This document shows, in pieces, positions 25,395 to 34,180 of a stretch of DNA of 64,000 bases. Both the position numbers and the translations under genes were made by a program. The notes beneath the pieces are model-generated. The model saw nothing but the letters and a program-made list of their open reading frames with translations. It searched no databases and was not told the origin of the DNA. Each line of letters opens with the position of its first letter. The first letter of the stretch is position 1. Origin of the DNA: Cytophagaceae bacterium (lineage in GTDB: Bacteria > Bacteroidota > Bacteroidia > Flavobacteriales > Flavobacteriaceae); the NCBI GenBank assembly GCA_002710685.1, contig PALD01000064.1, positions 62,001 to 126,000 of the forward strand, in the 5' to 3' direction.

Positions 25395-27345
25395 CTATAG
25401 TTGTTGATTGGTCATCTTTTGCGATGTCTTTATCTTGTTTTTGCTCCAGCAAAAAAGAACCACTTATTTTTTTTCCATCATTTATGGAAAAAGGTTTGCC
25501 ACTCAAAGGCTTTTCATATTCTTCTTCTAGGGTATGGTTCATAACCCAGTCTTCCATATCCGTGCGGGTAATTTCTCCCTTCATGTATTTCTCTATCATG
25601 AGGCTGGCAATACGACCGGCATAGCGTGAGCCCCAGTAACCGTTCTCGACAAATACGGCCAGGGCAATCTGTGGATTGTCCTTTGGTGCAAACGCAACAA
25701 AGATTGAATGGTCTGTAAGCTGAACACGGTGACCATCTATTTTTGTGAAATTCTCGGCAGTACCTGTCTTGCCACAAATCTCAATACCTGGTATGCGCAA
25801 CGTGCTCGCGGTACCATAATTGTACACATCGTTCATGCCCTCCACCACAGGTTCAAAGTATTGTGGTTCTATGGTTGTGAACCGCTTTGTGCGGAAGGAT
25901 TTATCAATCCCTTCCTCATTTTCAATATTCTTTACAATGTGTGGGGTATAAAACCAACCCCTATTTGCGATGGCCGCTGCCACATTAGCTAACTGTATGG
26001 GTGTGGTGATGACTTCACCTTGACCGATTGAGTTGGATATAGTAGCTGTGCTATACCATTTGTATTTAGGGTATTGATATGCTTTGTTGTAATATGTGCT
26101 ATCTGGGATAAAGCCAGGCTTTCCGTTGGGAAGGTCATACCCTAGATAATCTCCTAACCCAAAACTTTCTAAATGGTGGCGCCAGGCTTCAATACCTTCT
26201 TGTGGTCTGTCATATTTTTCAATTACGCGGCGATAAACATTCGCAAAATAAGCATTGCAGCTGTTTGCAATACCGGGAATCATACTCAATGGACTGGCAT
26301 GGTGGTGACAACCCAGTTTTCTTCCGCGTGAACCGTAGTAATAGCCGCCATGACAAGCAAAGCTTTCTTTGGTGTCAACCACACCTTCCTGCAATGCGAT
26401 AAGGGCATTGAGTGTTTTAAAAGGCGAGCCGGGAGGATATTCAGCCTTGAGCCCACGGTCAAAAAGTGGTTTTGCGATTGAATCGTAATAGAGTTTTGTA
26501 AAGTTCTTTGAACGTTCACGGCCCACGAGCAGTGAGGGGTCATAATTGGGCGCGGCCACAAGACTGAGTATTTCGCCGGTTTGTGGCTGGATGACCACGA
26601 TACCGCCGCGTTTGCCGTTCATGAGTTTTTCGCCATAGCGTTGTAGTTCACTGTCAATGGTTAATGTAACATCTTTACCTGGCTCTGGGATGGTATCTAG
26701 GGTTCCTTCTTTATAAGGGCCTATGACCCTGTTGAATTTATCTTTTTGAAAATATTGAACCCCTTTTTTTCCTCTTAAAATGTCTTCATATTGTTGCTCG
26801 ACCCCCTGGCGGCCTATCAAGTCACCAGATTGATAGTAGGGGTTTTTATCAATGTCCCGGTTGTTTACCTCTGCGATATAGCCCAGGAAGTTGGAGCCAA
26901 AATCAATTTGATAATCCCTTAAGGACCTTTTTTGGATATAGAAGCCTTCATACTTTCTCATCTTTTCTTGTAGATAGGCATACTCAGCCTTTGTGAGCTG
27001 CGGTATCACTACTGATGGTAGACGTGGAGAATAAACCCTGGCCTTGTGTAGCCTGGTCTTGAGTTGCTCCTTGTCCATCTTGAGCAATCCACAGAGCTCA
27101 AGGGTGTCAAATGCCTCTACATCCTTAGGTATGACCATAACATCATATGAAGGTTGATTGCTCACCACCAACTTGCCTTCCCGGTCGTAGATATGGCCAC
27201 GTTGTGGATAATCATATACCCTTTTGATAGCATTGTTCTCACTATGGCGCACGGCAGATGTGTCTAGTACCTGGAGGTAAAACAACCTTCCGGTAAAAAG
27301 AAATCCGGTTACTAGGACCACAGAAAAAAGAAGTAGTTTTCTCAT
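25384..27345 (-). CDS. mrdA: Penicillin-binding protein 2 (elongation transpeptidase)
   Basis: A 653-residue bitopic peptidoglycan transpeptidase, partner of RodA. It has a membrane anchor at residues about 3-25, a pedestal domain (YDREGKLVVSNQPSYDVMVIPKD region) and a transpeptidase domain with the SxxK motif SPFK (PPGSPFKTLNALI), the SxN motif SCN (GIANSCNAYF) and KTG (EICGKTGTAEN). The stop overlaps rodA and the start overlaps mreD by 4 bp, so the cluster is translated as one unit. Confidence 0.95.
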   Translation of the reverse strand: MRKLLLFSVVLVTGFLFTGRLFYLQVLDTSAVRHSENNAIKRVYDYPQRGHIYDREGKLVVSNQPSYDVMVIPKDVEAFDTLELCGLLKMDKEQLKTRLHKARVYSPRLPSVVIPQLTKAEYAYLQEKMRKYEGFYIQKRSLRDYQIDFGSNFLGYIAEVNNRDIDKNPYYQSGDLIGRQGVEQQYEDILRGKKGVQYFQKDKFNRVIGPYKEGTLDTIPEPGKDVTLTIDSELQRYGEKLMNGKRGGIVVIQPQTGEILSLVAAPNYDPSLLVGRERSKNFTKLYYDSIAKPLFDRGLKAEYPPGSPFKTLNALIALQEGVVDTKESFACHGGYYYGSRGRKLGCHHHASPLSMIPGIANSCNAYFANVYRRVIEKYDRPQEGIEAWRHHLESFGLGDYLGYDLPNGKPGFIPDSTYYNKAYQYPKYKWYSTATISNSIGQGEVITTPIQLANVAAAIANRGWFYTPHIVKNIENEEGIDKSFRTKRFTTIEPQYFEPVVEGMNDVYNYGTASTLRIPGIEICGKTGTAENFTKIDGHRVQLTDHSIFVAFAPKDNPQIALAVFVENGYWGSRYAGRIASLMIEKYMKGEITRTDMEDWVMNHTLEEEYEKPLSGKPFSINDGKKISGSFLLEQKQDKDIAKDDQSTTIDGQ

Positions 27346-27848
27346 CTACGCCTATAGCTAAAAAGTGATGTGAGTATTAAACATAAAACTAGGGTAAACA
27401 CCCCACAGAACAACGTCTTTTTTAAGATATAGATTATATCGCTAACGTTAAAAGTTTCAAGGCTAAATAATATCAATTGATGTGTGAAGACCAATATTGA
27501 AAAATAAATCGCCCGTTGCCCTAAAGTTGTCTGGGCAACGTTGACCGCATTATATTCATAGGCTACGCCAAACACCCAGCCCAGCACCCAGTGGCGCAAG
27601 TGGGCAATGATAAGGCAGGCAGCGGCATGCATCCCGCCACTATCCATAAACATATCCAGGGTCAAGCCCAAAAGAAATGAGAAAAACAGAAATGCAGCCT
27701 TGTTTTCCGTTATGGGATACAGCAGTATAAAAAGGATGTATGGATAGGGATTGATATATCCGGCAAAGTTGATGTGATTAAAGATTGCCACCTGTGCCAG
27801 GATGAGTACAACAAAGCGCAATATGCTATTTCCCATGCTATTGCTCAT
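27342..27848 (-). CDS. mreD: Rod-shape determining protein MreD
   Basis: A 168-residue inner-membrane protein with five or six predicted helices (VVLILAQVAIFNHINFAGYINPYPYI and onwards) and no catalytic motif, as usual for MreD. The identification rests on hydrophobicity, length and its place between mreC and pbp2. It overlaps mreC by 11 bp. A second ATG at 27836 would remove that overlap and is an alternative start. Confidence 0.88.
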   Translation of the reverse strand: MSNSMGNSILRFVVLILAQVAIFNHINFAGYINPYPYILFILLYPITENKAAFLFFSFLLGLTLDMFMDSGGMHAAACLIIAHLRHWVLGWVFGVAYEYNAVNVAQTTLGQRAIYFSILVFTHQLILFSLETFNVSDIIYILKKTLFCGVFTLVLCLILTSLFSYRRR

Positions 27849-28662
27849 CTGTGGTCTCTGCTTCTAGTTGCTGTATTTCTTCTTTGTCAAGGTTTTCTAT
27901 AACATAGACATGGCCCACGTTTGTCATATCATTGAAGAGGTCTATTTCAATGGTATAGAAGTTTTCACTGGCATCAAGGGTAAAGTCACTTATGGTCCCT
28001 ATGCCTATACCTTCAGGAAAAATAGTGGATTTGCCACCGGTAACTATGGTATCGCCCTTTGCCACCGGTGCTTTTTGTTGAACATCGATAAGCTTCACCT
28101 TATTGGGGTTGCCGCCTTCCCAGACCAAAATACCAAAATGGCCACTTTTTTTAAGTTTTGCATTGATTTGTGAAGTACTGTTCAAGATGCTTACCACTGT
28201 GGCATATCTTGCAGAGACATGGTCGATTATGCCTACGATACCCTTGCTTGTGATCACACCCTGATCTTGGGCTATACCAGATTTTCTTCCCCCGCGAAGG
28301 GTAAGAAAATTGTCTCTCAATGAATAATTGTTGTTGATGACCTTTGCCGTTACAAAACTGAACCTGCCACCCAGAACGGTGGAGTCTGTCTGGCGTATCA
28401 AAGAATCACTACTGGCGTATAGCTTGTTCCTGAGGGCATTGTTCTCGCTGAGCAATTGCTCGTTATGAACCCTGAGGTCGAAGTATGAATCAATGCCGCT
28501 GAGGCCATCATAAACGCCACCGGTGAGAAAATTAGCAGAGTTTACAAATTTGCTCCTGTGGTATGAGTGGGATTGAATGGTAAAAAAAAGGGCAAGCAAC
28601 AAGAGCGTGATGAACAGCAGCCCATTTCTATATTTGATTAGAAAGTTTACTATTTGCTGCAT
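27838..28662 (-). CDS. mreC: Rod-shape determining protein MreC
   Basis: A 274-residue bitopic protein: N-terminal membrane helix (about residues 14-30), a coiled-coil stretch (about 65-90, LLSENNALRNKLYAS), then the beta-rich MreC domain (RGGRKSGIAQDQGVITSKGIVGII, VTGGKSTIFPEGIGIGTI). It links the MreB cytoskeleton to PBP2 and RodA in the periplasm. Starts 13 bp after the mreB stop. Confidence 0.94.
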   Translation of the reverse strand: MQQIVNFLIKYRNGLLFITLLLLALFFTIQSHSYHRSKFVNSANFLTGGVYDGLSGIDSYFDLRVHNEQLLSENNALRNKLYASSDSLIRQTDSTVLGGRFSFVTAKVINNNYSLRDNFLTLRGGRKSGIAQDQGVITSKGIVGIIDHVSARYATVVSILNSTSQINAKLKKSGHFGILVWEGGNPNKVKLIDVQQKAPVAKGDTIVTGGKSTIFPEGIGIGTISDFTLDASENFYTIEIDLFNDMTNVGHVYVIENLDKEEIQQLEAETTDEQ

Positions 28663-28675
28663 GGATCACGGCCTT

Positions 28676-29704
28676 CTACTTGATTAATACACTTTTGTAT
28701 TTCTGTAGGTTTTTTAAGGTGATGCCTGTTCCCCTTACCACTGCGCGCAAGGGATCTTCTGCGATATATACGGGAAGGTCTGTTTTTTGAGAAAGACGTT
28801 TGTCAAGCCCGCGTAGCATACTACCGCCACCAGCAAGGTAGATACCTGTATTATAGATGTCTGCGGCAAGTTCTGGCGGGGTCTGTGATAGGGTTTCCAT
28901 CACGGCATCTTCAATCCTCAGGATGGATTTGTCCAGGGCCTTGGCGATTTCTCGAAAACTGATTTGCACCTGTTTGGGTTTGCCAGTGAGCAGGTCGCGC
29001 CCTTGGACGCTCATTTCTTCGGGTGGGTTCTCAAGGTCCTCGGTTGCTGCACCTATCTGTATCTTTATCCTCTCGGCACTACGCTCTCCCACATATAGGT
29101 TGTGCTGGGTGCGCATATAGTAGATGATGTCGTTTGTAAAAACGTCACCCGCGATCTTGACTGATTTGTCACAAACAATGCCTCCCAGTGCGATTACCGC
29201 AATCTCTGTGGTACCACCACCTATGTCCACGATCATGTTGCCCTTGGGCTGCATGATATCCACGCCTATGCCTATCGCGGCCGCCATGGGCTCATGGATG
29301 AGGTAGACCTCTTTGCCGTTTACGCGCTCACAGCTTTCTTTTACCGCGCGCATCTCAACCTCTGTAATACCTGATGGAATACATACGACCATGCGCAGTG
29401 AGGGGGCAAACATCCTTTTTTTAAGGGCGGGGATCTCCTTGATGAACATGCTTATCATCTGCTCGCTCGCGTCAAAATCTGCAATGACCCCATCTTTAAG
29501 CGGGCGTATCGTCTTGATGTTTTCATGGGTCTTGCCCTGCATCAGTGCAGCTTCTTTCCCGGCTTTTATAATTTTGTTGGTCGTGCGGTCGCGCGCAACT
29601 ATTGATGGGCTGTCCACAACCACTTTGTCATTATGGATGATCAACGTGTTTGCCGTGCCCAGGTCTATTGCGATTTCTTCGGTAAGGAAGTCAAAAAAGC
29701 CCAT
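28676..29704 (-). CDS. mreB: Rod-shape determining actin homologue MreB
   Basis: MreB (342 residues) forms membrane-bound filaments that direct lateral wall synthesis. ATP-binding motifs of the actin family are clear: IAIDLGTANTLIIH (phosphate 1), MIVDIGGGTTEIAVIALGG (phosphate 2) and GIYLAGGGSMLRGLDKRL (adenosine). The MAAAIGIGVDI and MREIA-like segments are conserved. First gene of the mreBCD-pbp2-rodA unit; the 62-bp gap to purH shows no terminator, so read-through from purH is possible. Confidence 0.97.
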   Translation of the reverse strand: MGFFDFLTEEIAIDLGTANTLIIHNDKVVVDSPSIVARDRTTNKIIKAGKEAALMQGKTHENIKTIRPLKDGVIADFDASEQMISMFIKEIPALKKRMFAPSLRMVVCIPSGITEVEMRAVKESCERVNGKEVYLIHEPMAAAIGIGVDIMQPKGNMIVDIGGGTTEIAVIALGGIVCDKSVKIAGDVFTNDIIYYMRTQHNLYVGERSAERIKIQIGAATEDLENPPEEMSVQGRDLLTGKPKQVQISFREIAKALDKSILRIEDAVMETLSQTPPELAADIYNTGIYLAGGGSMLRGLDKRLSQKTDLPVYIAEDPLRAVVRGTGITLKNLQKYKSVLIK

Positions 29705-29766
29705 ATGCGGTTAAGAGTATTTTCGTAAAGGTTAAGCTACTAAAAGTACGCTAAAATATTGTGTTA

Positions 29767-31293
29767 TCAATGTTTAAAATGTCTTGTGCCGGTCATTACC
29801 ATGGCGATATCATGCGCGTTACAATAATCAATGCTCAATTGATCCTTAATAGATCCCCCGGGCTGTATCACTGCCGTGATTCCTGCTTTTCCCGCAATCT
29901 CCACACAGTCTGGAAATGGAAAAAAAGCATCACTTGCCATGACGGCACCCTTAAGGTCAAAGCCAAATGATGTAGCCTTCTCAATAGCTTGACGCAGTGC
30001 ATCAACCCTAGAGGTCTGGCCGGTCCCACTGGCGGTGAGTTGACCATTTTTGGCAAACACGATGGTGTTTGACTTGGTGTGCTTACAGATTTTTGAAGCA
30101 AAGATCAAGTCTTTTAACTCGCTATCTGTAGGTTTATTGTCAGTCACGGTTTTTAAGTCTTCAAGGGCATCTGTCTTATTGTCCTTGTCCTGCACTAAAA
30201 TCCCATTGAGACAGCTTCTTACCTGTTGCGTGGGGAGGGTAGTGTTTTTTTGAACAAGCAGCACCCTGTTCTTTTTTCCTTTGAGGACTTCCAGGGCCTC
30301 TGCAGAGAAGGATGGTGCAATGACCACTTCACAAAAAAGTTGATGTATTTCTTTGGCTGTAGCCAAATCAATTTCCCTATTTGCGATGAGTATACCTCCA
30401 AATGCAGAGACAGGGTCACCGGCAAGTGCATCTACATACGCTTGGTGCAGCGTCTCACGCTGGGCCAGGCCGCAGGCATTGTTGTGCTTTAAGATCGCAA
30501 AAGTGGGTGCTTCCCCCTCAAACTCAGCCATGAGGTTCACGGCAGCATCTACATCCAGGAGGTTGTTGTACGATAGTTCTTTGCCATGAAGCTTGTCAAA
30601 CATCTCATCAAAGGGACCATAAAAAGTTCCTTCTTGATGAGGGTTTTCACCATAGCGCAAGGTTTTGCCTTGCTGTATGCTGGTTTTGTAAACGGTTTCT
30701 TCTTCATTAAAATAATTGAAGATTGCCGTATCATAGTGCGAGGAGATATTGAATGCCCTGGCGGCAAAACGTTTACGGTCTGCCAGGGATGTGTGACCGT
30801 CTTTTTCTGAGATAAGTTCAAGTACATCTTCATAATCATCTACTGATGATACACAAAGTGTATCCTTGAAGTTTTTTGCGGCAGCGCGAATCAACGAGAT
30901 GCCCCCTATGTCAATCTTCTCCACGATATCCTGCTCAGGTGCGCCAGAAGCAACGGTTTTTTCAAAGGGATATAGGTCAACGACCACGATATCCAGTTGG
31001 GGTATTTCATATGCTTCCATCTCTTTGATATCACCATCATGGTCCTGACGGTTAAGAATGCCACCAAAAATCTTGGGATGCAGGGTCTTTACCCTCCCGC
31101 CCAGGATTGAGGGGTAACTCGTGACGTCTTCTACACGTACAACGGGTATCCCCAGGTCGTTGATGAACTTTTCAGTACCACCGGTTGAATATATGGTGAT
31201 CCCCAGGTCATTGAATTTCTTGATAAGTGGTTCTAGGCCATCTTTGCTAAAAACCGAAACGAGCGCGCTCTTTGCACGAATATCAGTGCTCAT
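29767..31293 (-). CDS. purH: Bifunctional AICAR formyltransferase/IMP cyclohydrolase
   Basis: PurH (508 residues) performs the last two steps of IMP synthesis. The N-terminal cyclohydrolase domain starts SALVSVFSKDGLEPL and contains STGGTEKFI and RVKTLHPKIFGGIL. The C-terminal formyltransferase domain contains LRYGENPHQEG and the catalytic Lys-His pair in AILKHNNACG, and closes with SDAFFPFPDCVEIAGKAGITAVIQPGGSIKD. The upstream gap 31294-31429 holds TACTTTTG on the minus strand (31314-31321), a possible -7 box. Confidence 0.97.
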   Translation of the reverse strand: MSTDIRAKSALVSVFSKDGLEPLIKKFNDLGITIYSTGGTEKFINDLGIPVVRVEDVTSYPSILGGRVKTLHPKIFGGILNRQDHDGDIKEMEAYEIPQLDIVVVDLYPFEKTVASGAPEQDIVEKIDIGGISLIRAAAKNFKDTLCVSSVDDYEDVLELISEKDGHTSLADRKRFAARAFNISSHYDTAIFNYFNEEETVYKTSIQQGKTLRYGENPHQEGTFYGPFDEMFDKLHGKELSYNNLLDVDAAVNLMAEFEGEAPTFAILKHNNACGLAQRETLHQAYVDALAGDPVSAFGGILIANREIDLATAKEIHQLFCEVVIAPSFSAEALEVLKGKKNRVLLVQKNTTLPTQQVRSCLNGILVQDKDNKTDALEDLKTVTDNKPTDSELKDLIFASKICKHTKSNTIVFAKNGQLTASGTGQTSRVDALRQAIEKATSFGFDLKGAVMASDAFFPFPDCVEIAGKAGITAVIQPGGSIKDQLSIDYCNAHDIAMVMTGTRHFKH

Positions 31294-31395
31294 GAGATTT
31301 GTGAATTAGGGTGCAAAAGTATGAATTTAAGGCCTAAAATTTGACTGGGTAATATGTATTTTCCAAAGAAAAATTTGTAACGTTATACATCTCCT

Positions 31396-31410
31396 TGCGT
31401 CTTACACGCA
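31396..31410. promoter_or_regulatory. Inverted repeat TGCGT-CTTAC-ACGCA before the ABC permease gene
   Basis: A 5-bp inverted repeat with a 5-bp centre, 20 bp before the permease ATG and next to a near-consensus promoter (TTG at 31395 and ATAATTTG 19 bp later). It could be an operator; the match is short. Confidence 0.25.
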
Positions 31411-31429
31411 GCTAGGATAATTTGCACAT

Positions 31430-32683
31430 ATGCTAATCTACTTAAGGATATTTAAAGAAAGTCTCGCCTTTGCCGTCAATGCATTGCGAAACAACAAGTT
31501 GCGTACTTTTCTTTCATTGCTGGGGGTCACTATTGGGATTTTCTCCATCATAGGCGTTCTCGCTGCCGTTGATTCCCTGAAAAGGGATATAGAAGGTTCG
31601 CTGTCAAGCCTGGACAACAGTACCATCTTTGTTTCCCGTTTTTCTTTTGGCCCTACGGATGTCCCTCAATGGAAAAGGGAGCAATATCCTGATGTTACCT
31701 ATGAAGAATATAACTTCATGTTGCGCAACGTACCTGACCTTGAGGCGGCATCATACTCGCTCAATGTGGGGCGCGAGTCTATAAAATATGAAGATAAGGT
31801 CGTAACCGGTGTCAATGTGGGTGCCGTAACTGAAGGATACTACAACATCGAGGCCCTCAAGCTGGAGCAGGGCAGGTTTTTTAACGAGGCAGAATCCATC
31901 AGCGGTAGCATGGTGGCGGTGATAGGAGATGAAATTGCTCAAGGGCTTTTTGGGGGTTCAGATGCGGTGGGCAAGGAAATACGTATGTATGGTCAAAGGT
32001 TTACCGTTATAGGTGTCCTTGAAAAAGAGGGGAGCAGCCCCTTTGGTGAATCTAAGGACACGTCCATCATCATTCCCGTAAACGTGGTGCGCCGTATTTA
32101 TGGCAATAACAACAAGTCCACCTTTCCCATGATTGTGGTAAAACCGGTGAGTGGGGTGGATGTGGCAGAGTTCAATGCGATTCTTGCTCAAAAACTCAGG
32201 GTGTACAGGGGCCTTAAGCCCACAGATGACAATAACTTTTTTGTCAATCAACTCTCTGGGTTTGCAGATATGATCGAGAGTATCACGGGCACAATGTCCA
32301 TGATAGGCTGGGCCATAGGTGGATTTTCACTGCTCGTGGGCGGTTTTGGTATTGCAAACATCATGTTTGTGAGCGTCAAGGAGCGCACAAATCTCATAGG
32401 GATTCAAAAGGCGCTCGGCGCGCAAAACAAGTTTATATTGCTCCAATTCTTGTTTGAAGCCCTCTTCCTGGCAGTGCTGGGCGGTTTGATAGGGATCTTG
32501 CTGGTTTGGCTCGTGAGTATTGCCGCTACTGCAATGGTCGATAGTTTTGAATTTGTACTTTCTTTTACCAACTTGATGATAGGCCTGGGAGTCTCCCTGC
32601 TTATAGGTCTTGTCGCTGGTGTGTTTCCGGCATTTCTTGCTGCCCGGCTTGACCCTGTTGAGGCCATCAGGACGGGGATGTAG
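31430..32683 (+). CDS. MacB/FtsX-type ABC transporter permease
   Basis: A 417-residue permease with the MacB layout: an N-terminal helix (about 28-48, FLSLLGVTIGIFSIIGVLAA), a large periplasmic MacB-PCD domain (about 50-270), then three C-terminal helices of the FtsX domain (from GWAIGGFSLLVGGFGIANIMFVSV). The motif VKERTNLIGIQKALGA marks the coupling region. No ATPase gene is adjacent, so its partner is encoded elsewhere. Such systems export peptides, lipids or lipoproteins, or relay mechanical signals; the cargo is not deducible here. Confidence 0.88.
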   Translation: MLIYLRIFKESLAFAVNALRNNKLRTFLSLLGVTIGIFSIIGVLAAVDSLKRDIEGSLSSLDNSTIFVSRFSFGPTDVPQWKREQYPDVTYEEYNFMLRNVPDLEAASYSLNVGRESIKYEDKVVTGVNVGAVTEGYYNIEALKLEQGRFFNEAESISGSMVAVIGDEIAQGLFGGSDAVGKEIRMYGQRFTVIGVLEKEGSSPFGESKDTSIIIPVNVVRRIYGNNNKSTFPMIVVKPVSGVDVAEFNAILAQKLRVYRGLKPTDDNNFFVNQLSGFADMIESITGTMSMIGWAIGGFSLLVGGFGIANIMFVSVKERTNLIGIQKALGAQNKFILLQFLFEALFLAVLGGLIGILLVWLVSIAATAMVDSFEFVLSFTNLMIGLGVSLLIGLVAGVFPAFLAARLDPVEAIRTGM

Positions 32684-32689
32684 TTATAT

Positions 32690-32706
32690 GGCTTTCGCCG
32701 AAAGGC
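32690..32706. repeat. Overlapping mini-hairpins GGC-TTTC-GCC and GCC-GAAA-GGC
   Basis: A double form of the dispersed motif, GGCTTTCGCCGAAAGGC, just after the permease stop (32683), overlapping at its 3' end the last codon of the convergent GAF gene. No T-run follows, so it is not a standard terminator. Confidence 0.5.
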
Positions 32707-33167
32707 TAAACATCAAGAATAACCGCTACCTGGGCGTTCACCCATTCCAGGAAATCTTCATCTGCCTTGGTGAACGGGTCAGGGGTGTGTGAGTCAATGT
32801 CTATCTGGCCTATGTTCTCGCCATTTACAAACAACGGAATCACGATCTCGCTCTTTACCGTGATGCTGCAGGCAATGTAGTTGTCCTGGGCGTTTACATC
32901 TGGCACGACAAAATTTTTATTGCTTACCGCAACCTGGCCGCAAATCCCCTTGCCAAAAGGAATTATGGTGTGGTCCGTGGGTTCACCGGCATAGGCACGC
33001 AGCTTGAGTTCTGGCTTGTCGCCGTTTTTAAAATAAAAACCTACCCAGTTGTAATGGGCCACGTTTTCCTTGAGGATGCTGCATACCTCTTCAAGCCTAT
33101 GTTCAACGGAAAGGGTGCCGCTGTTCAACGTTTTTGATATTTGGGGTTTTAGGGCTTCAAAACTCAT
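32706..33167 (-). CDS. GAF-domain protein, free methionine-R-sulfoxide reductase-like
   Basis: A 153-residue single GAF domain: HYNWVGFYFKNGDKPELKLRAY, PFGKGICGQVAVSNKNFVVPDV, ACSITVKSEIVIPLFVNGENIGQIDID. This closely follows the fRMsr (YebR) family, which reduces free methionine-R-sulfoxide. Of the three cysteines known in the E. coli enzyme, equivalents of Cys94 (GKGICG) and Cys118 (YIACS) are present. The position of Cys84 reads TIIPF, with no Cys. It may therefore reduce by a changed thiol route or serve another role. Divergent from the exosortase gene. Confidence 0.8.
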   Translation of the reverse strand: MSFEALKPQISKTLNSGTLSVEHRLEEVCSILKENVAHYNWVGFYFKNGDKPELKLRAYAGEPTDHTIIPFGKGICGQVAVSNKNFVVPDVNAQDNYIACSITVKSEIVIPLFVNGENIGQIDIDSHTPDPFTKADEDFLEWVNAQVAVILDV

Positions 33168-33205
33168 TTTTCTTGTATTTTTGGCGCAGTCACCACATCC
33201 TGTTC

Positions 33206-33745
33206 ATGCTGCAAATCATTCGCAAATATAAGTCGGTACTTCGTTTTATCCTTACATTTCTGGGTACATATCTCGTGCTTACCTTTTGCTATAACCTGTA
33301 CCTCAAGCATGCTGCTTCACAAGAATTTTATCCTGAATACATAACTCATGTTGTCGCGGTACAAAGTTCTGAGGTGGTGACGTGGTTTGGTTATGATTCT
33401 CACATAGAGCCTCATCCCCATGAGGCGAGCATGAAATTATGGGTCAATGAAAAATACCTTTCGCGCATTGTTGAGGGATGCAATGCCGTAAGCGTCATGA
33501 TTCTTTTTGTGTCATTTGTGTTGGCATTTTTTAATGGCTGGGGCCGTACGCTGCTTTTTATCCTGCTGGGCGTGGTGATTATTTATGTGCTCAATATTTT
33601 TAGGATAGCATTTTTGGTCATAGGGCTCTATGAGCATCCAGAGTATAGGGATTTGCTGCATGATGTCATATTTCCTGCCGTTATTTACGGGATTGTCTTT
33701 TTGCTATGGTTGTACTGGGTAAACAAGGTGACGGCAAGAAAATGA
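33206..33745 (+). CDS. xrtF: Exosortase family protein XrtF
   Basis: A 179-residue membrane protein with about five helices, from ATG 33206; a longer frame from 33134 would run through the divergent gene's start and is unlikely. The exosortase/archaeosortase triad is present: Cys92 in IVEGCNAVSVMI, Arg133 in VLNIFRIAFLVIG and His152 in DLLHDVIFP. Such enzymes cleave and probably relocate proteins carrying a short C-terminal sorting signal. It shares an ATGA overlap with the next gene, its usual companion. No recognisable sorted substrate lies in the window. Confidence 0.9.
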   Translation: MLQIIRKYKSVLRFILTFLGTYLVLTFCYNLYLKHAASQEFYPEYITHVVAVQSSEVVTWFGYDSHIEPHPHEASMKLWVNEKYLSRIVEGCNAVSVMILFVSFVLAFFNGWGRTLLFILLGVVIIYVLNIFRIAFLVIGLYEHPEYRDLLHDVIFPAVIYGIVFLLWLYWVNKVTARK

Positions 33746-34176
33746 AAAGAACCATCACCATACTCCTGGTCATCCTGCTCTTTGCCGTGCTGGCGGCCAT
33801 TCGGTTTTTTCAGGAGCAATTGTTTTATGACCCATTGCTTGATTTCTTTAAATATGAATATATGCAAGATGCTGGGCTGCCCAGCTATGAAATGTCAAAA
33901 CTTTTACTTTTTACGGGTTTGCGCTATTGGTTAAACACCATGATTTCTTTGCTTGTGCTGTGGGTTTGCTTTCGCGAAAGCACCATCCTTAAGTTTGCCC
34001 TGATTATTTATATGCTTGCTTTTATCGTGCTTCTGGGGATATTTATTTTCTTGCTAAATGATTATGAGCCTTCAAATTATTTAACCTTGTTTTACGTGCG
34101 ACGTTTTTTAATACAACCCTTGCTCATCATCTTACTGTTGCCTGCTTTTTACTATCAAAGAAAACGCAAGGTCTAG
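33742..34176 (+). CDS. Exosortase F system-associated membrane protein
   Basis: A 144-residue protein with about four membrane helices (ILLVILLFAVLAAI, MISLLVLWVCF, ALIIYMLAFIVLLGIFIFLL, LIQPLLIILLLPAFYY) and a conserved region FYDPLLDFFKYEYMQDAGLPSYEM between the first two. It matches the family always found beside XrtF in Flavobacteriia, whose function is unknown. Start ATG 33742 overlaps the xrtF stop. It ends 4 bp before the convergent fibre-like gene, with no terminator visible. Confidence 0.85.
   Translation: MKRTITILLVILLFAVLAAIRFFQEQLFYDPLLDFFKYEYMQDAGLPSYEMSKLLLFTGLRYWLNTMISLLVLWVCFRESTILKFALIIYMLAFIVLLGIFIFLLNDYEPSNYLTLFYVRRFLIQPLLIILLLPAFYYQRKRKV
33968..33981. repeat. Dispersed perfect palindrome GCTTTCGCGAAAGC
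   Basis: Perfect 14-base palindrome inside the exosortase-associated gene. Confidence 0.6.
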
Positions 34177-34180
34177 CGTT

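Noticed and set aside
32684..32706. Hairpin GGCTTTCGCCGAAAGGC as a terminator between convergent genes
   Set aside because: No T-run follows on either strand; it is better explained as a member of the scattered motif family.
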